Source: Alphaproteobacteria bacterium
Lineage (GTDB): Bacteria > Pseudomonadota > Alphaproteobacteria > Rickettsiales > UBA8987
Length of the DNA stretch: 6,992 nt
Assembly: GCA_003531345.1 (NCBI GenBank)
Contig: DQGZ01000101.1
Coordinates: 1 to 6,992, forward strand
Direction: 5' to 3'
In this document: positions 4,594-6,992 of the stretch, one piece after another
Layout: each line of letters opens with the position of its first letter
How positions within the stretch are numbered: the first letter of the stretch is position 1
Program-made: the position numbers and the translations under genes
The notes under the pieces: model-generated
Database searches by the model: none
What the model was told of the DNA's origin: nothing
What the model saw: the letters and a program-made list of their open reading frames with translations, nothing else

Positions 4594-5799
4594 TTCAACT
4601 TACTTATCATTGGCGCAGGCGCTGCGGGTTCTGTGGTTGCTAAAAAGGCAGCTTTGAATCGTGATGTTTTCACTAAAATTCACCTTGCTTCTCGCACATT
4701 GAAAAAGTGCGAAATAGTGAAAAAAGAGGCTGCAAGTGAGATAGAGATTTCTCAGGTGGATGCTGATAATGTTAAGGAAGTTGTGGCATTGATAAATAAA
4801 TTCAAGCCAGACCTTGTAGTGAATATGGCATTACCATACCAAGATTTACCTATTATGGATGCATGCCTGGAAACTTGCGTTTCATATCTTGATACGGCAA
4901 ATTACGAACCGAAAGACCTTGCAAAGTTTGAATATAGCTGGCAGTGGGCTTATCAAGAGCGCTTCACTAAAGCTGGAATTCTAGCAATTTTGGGTTGTGG
5001 TTTCGACCCTGGCGTTACTAATATTTTTTGCGCTTATGCTCAGAAACATTATTTTGATGAAATACATTATATTGATATTATTGACTGCAACGCTGGTGAC
5101 CACGGCAAATCATTCGCCACTAACTTTAACCCAGAAATAAATATTCGTGAAGTTACTCAAGACGGCAAATATTATAAAGACGGCAAATGGGTTGATATTA
5201 AAGCACTTTCAATTTCAAAGGATATTGACTACCCAGAAGTTGGAATAAAAAAATCTTATTTAATTTTTCACGAAGAATTAGAATCTATAGCTAAAAACTT
5301 TAAGCATTTAAAACAAGCTAGGTTCTGGATGACTTTCTCAGACAATTACATCAAACACCTTGATGTTTTACAAAGCGTTGGAATGACTAGGATTGACCCC
5401 GTAATACATAAAGGCGTTGAGATTATCCCCATTGAATTCCTGAAAACTTTATTACCCGAGCCTTCATCTTTGGCTGAAAATTACAGCGGCAAAACTTCTA
5501 TTGGCTGTATTATTCAAGGCATTAAAGACGGAAAAGAAAAGAAGATTTTAATTTACAATGTTTGTGACCACGCAATGTGTAATAAGGAAGTTAAAGCACA
5601 AGCGGTTTCATACACCACTGGTGTACCTGCATTGGTTGGCGCTAAAATGTTTGCAACCAAAGCATGGGCTGGCAAGGGTGTAAAAAATGTTGAAGAATTT
5701 GACCCAGACCCATTCATGAAAGAGCTTGCAACGCAAGGTTTACCTTGGCATGTGAAGGAACTTCCAGTAGTGGAGCAAAAGGAACCACTAGCAGCTTAA
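4591..5799 (+). CDS. Carboxynorspermidine/carboxyspermidine dehydrogenase
   Basis: 402 residues. This cytoplasmic NADPH-dependent enzyme of the saccharopine dehydrogenase fold condenses aspartate semialdehyde with putrescine or diaminopropane to give carboxyspermidine or carboxynorspermidine, which a separate decarboxylase turns into the polyamine. Rossmann motif IIGAGAAGSVVA is at 6-17, followed by LASRT (32-36). Family blocks are GCGFDPGVTNIF (135-146), DCNAGDHGKSFATNFNPEIN (165-184) with IREVT after it, and a C-terminal YTTGVPALVGAKM (341-353). The start is TTG at 4591: upstream the frame runs to a stop with no ATG, the family begins at this point, and GCGGGG at 4578-4583 is a suitable Shine-Dalgarno 7 nt away. 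Automated annotation often calls this family saccharopine dehydrogenase or LYS1; the blocks above favour the polyamine enzyme. The partner decarboxylase is not in the window. It is convergent with zapE. Confidence 0.92.
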   Translation: MFNLLIIGAGAAGSVVAKKAALNRDVFTKIHLASRTLKKCEIVKKEAASEIEISQVDADNVKEVVALINKFKPDLVVNMALPYQDLPIMDACLETCVSYLDTANYEPKDLAKFEYSWQWAYQERFTKAGILAILGCGFDPGVTNIFCAYAQKHYFDEIHYIDIIDCNAGDHGKSFATNFNPEINIREVTQDGKYYKDGKWVDIKALSISKDIDYPEVGIKKSYLIFHEELESIAKNFKHLKQARFWMTFSDNYIKHLDVLQSVGMTRIDPVIHKGVEIIPIEFLKTLLPEPSSLAENYSGKTSIGCIIQGIKDGKEKKILIYNVCDHAMCNKEVKAQAVSYTTGVPALVGAKMFATKAWAGKGVKNVEEFDPDPFMKELATQGLPWHVKELPVVEQKEPLAA

Positions 5800-5873
5800 T
5801 ATTAGTCTTTTTATATTTATCTGTTTTTAATTATTACTTACAACCTAAGATAATAGCTAATGGGTGAATTTAT

Positions 5874-6992
5874 CTACAGGCTTGGGGTCAGATATAAATA
5901 ATCTTCGCTCTGCATTTCGTTAAGGCGGGATATTGTACGTTCAAATTCAAAACTGCGCTCACCCTCAATATATATTTGCTGCGGCAATACCTCAGAGGTA
6001 ATTATCAGTTTTACTTTATTTTCATACAGCACATCAACAAGATGAATGAACCTTATCGCCTGATTATAGTCATCCTTGCTAAGTTTAGGCACATTACATA
6101 AAATTATGGTCTTGAATTCTTTTGCCACTTCCAAAAAATCCTCACTGCCTAATGGCTTATCACAAAGGTCTTTAAAGTTAAAAACTGCAACACTGGCAGC
6201 AAATTTAGGCACTGATATTTTTCTTCCTTTTACCAGCAGCTCAGTTGAGCCGCCTGTTATAGCGCCTGTTAGGTCTGTAAATGCGTTTTCAGCAAAATCA
6301 TCTGCATCTGCGCCAAGAGGTGTGAAATAAAGTTTCTTGAGGCTTTTTATACCCCTCATCCTGTAGTCAGTTGGGCTTTTGAGCTGAAAAACATCCATTT
6401 TGCTTTTAAACAACTCAATGAATGGCAGGAACCTTTCTCGCTGCAAGCCGTTCTTATACAGTTCATCAGGGTGGCGGTTTGAGGTAACAATTATAACTAC
6501 GTTCTGCTCAAATAACCCCTCAAAAACCCTGCCGATTATCATTGCATCGGCTATGTCTTGTACCTGCATTTCATCAAAGCATAATATCTGTGCCCCTTCC
6601 GCTATTTCACTGACTACAGACTTAATAATGTTTGACCGTTTCCCTTCCTGATCACTCTCCCGCCAGTGCTTTATTCGCTCATGAACCTCCTTCATGAAAC
6701 TATGGAAGTGAACCCTGCGAACAGAAAAACCTGTTTTGATGTTCTTCACGAACAGGTCCATCAACATTGATTTTCCCCGCCCGACATCACCATATATGTA
6801 TAACCCGCTTAAAAATTGACCAGTACCTTTTCTGTTGCCAAAAAATCTGGTGATAAGGCTTTTGCCCCTTCTCTCCTGTGCTTCAATTTTTTCTGCAAGC
6901 TGCGAAAGCTTCAACACGGCATCGGCTTGCGCCTTGTCTTCCGCTATTTTTTTCTTTTCTAGCAGCTCTTTATAGGCTAGGTATATTTCGTT
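5874..6992 (-). CDS. zapE: ZapE (AFG1-like) cell-division ATPase, 5' end beyond the window
   Basis: 372 codons are visible and the frame is still open at the right edge. ZapE is an AFG1-type P-loop ATPase that acts at the Z-ring in E. coli; the mitochondrial relative AFG1/LACE1 is a quality-control factor. Walker A GDVGRGKS is at 6768-6791, and Walker B ILCFDE lies just upstream of 6570. The family segments VTSNRHPDELYKNGLQRERF with LPFIELF after it, PLGSEDFLEVAKEF and IRFIHLVDVLYENKVKL are all present. A GTG at 6915-6917 could be read as a start, but upstream codons encode a Y-x-x-L-L...D-x-x-Q-A segment (about 6920-6985) that matches the family N-terminus, so the true start lies past 6992. 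The stop is TAG at 5874-5876, 74 bp from the convergent dehydrogenase stop, with no clear terminator in between. Confidence 0.93.
   Translation of the reverse strand, partial: NEIYLAYKELLEKKKIAEDKAQADAVLKLSQLAEKIEAQERRGKSLITRFFGNRKGTGQFLSGLYIYGDVGRGKSMLMDLFVKNIKTGFSVRRVHFHSFMKEVHERIKHWRESDQEGKRSNIIKSVVSEIAEGAQILCFDEMQVQDIADAMIIGRVFEGLFEQNVVIIVTSNRHPDELYKNGLQRERFLPFIELFKSKMDVFQLKSPTDYRMRGIKSLKKLYFTPLGADADDFAENAFTDLTGAITGGSTELLVKGRKISVPKFAASVAVFNFKDLCDKPLGSEDFLEVAKEFKTIILCNVPKLSKDDYNQAIRFIHLVDVLYENKVKLIITSEVLPQQIYIEGERSFEFERTISRLNEMQSEDYLYLTPSL

Noticed and set aside
4591..5799. True saccharopine dehydrogenase (lysine metabolism)
   Set aside because: The DCNAGDHG...ATNFNPEIN block and the length match carboxy(nor)spermidine dehydrogenase, and an agmatinase gene is nearby.
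5800..5873. Bidirectional terminator between the convergent dehydrogenase and zapE genes
   Set aside because: There are T-rich stretches but no stable stem was found by eye.
6076..6651. Two plus-strand open frames (6076-6330 and 6400-6651)
   Set aside because: Both are antisense to zapE, which is unambiguous, and their serine- and proline-rich translations look like reverse-frame shadows.

Overview
The window is AT-rich and packed with short intergenic spaces. It carries a set of genes typical of Proteobacteria: a YgfZ folate-binding protein, an agmatinase-family ureohydrolase, a carboxy(nor)spermidine dehydrogenase and the AFG1-type ATPase ZapE. This mix, the weak Shine-Dalgarno sequences and palindromic repeats read in frame inside a gene suggest an alphaproteobacterium, possibly from a Rickettsiales- or Holosporales-like, host-associated or reduced-genome lineage. 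The exact taxon cannot be fixed from this sequence.

Layout from left to right. Positions 1-107 (minus) hold the start of a membrane-anchored or exported protein that runs off the left edge. Positions 141-407 (minus) encode a small basic protein of a type often seen near phage-like regulators. Positions 408-501 form a compact divergent control region with a perfect 16-bp palindrome and a degenerate second copy centred 21 bp away. Positions 502-951 (plus) encode a helix-turn-helix repressor-like protein. Its 3' end overlaps the 3' end of ygfZ (917-1873, minus). ygfZ contains two 93-bp palindromic repeats, both read through in the same frame and together adding about 62 residues. speB follows (1916-2839, minus) and probably heads a speB-ygfZ transcription unit. 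Positions 2971-3762 (plus) encode a cysteine-free protein of unknown function behind a good promoter. Positions 3831-4355 (minus) are a complete DinJ-YafQ type toxin-antitoxin pair with an operator dyad in its promoter. Positions 4591-5799 (plus) encode carboxy(nor)spermidine dehydrogenase from a TTG start, preceded by an unusual repeat able to form two alternative hairpins. Positions 5874-6992 (minus) are zapE, whose frame stays open through the right edge.

How the genes fit together. SpeB would make putrescine from agmatine, and the dehydrogenase would condense putrescine (or diaminopropane) with aspartate semialdehyde on the alternative spermidine route. Two polyamine genes therefore flank an accessory block made of the orphan gene and the toxin-antitoxin pair. 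The left end (141-951) looks like a small regulatory switch of phage or mobile origin. The most striking features are the twin in-frame palindromic insertions in ygfZ, resembling the Rickettsia palindromic element phenomenon, and the paired-operator divergent switch at 408-501. No RNA genes, CRISPR arrays, insertion sequences or clear intrinsic terminators were seen.
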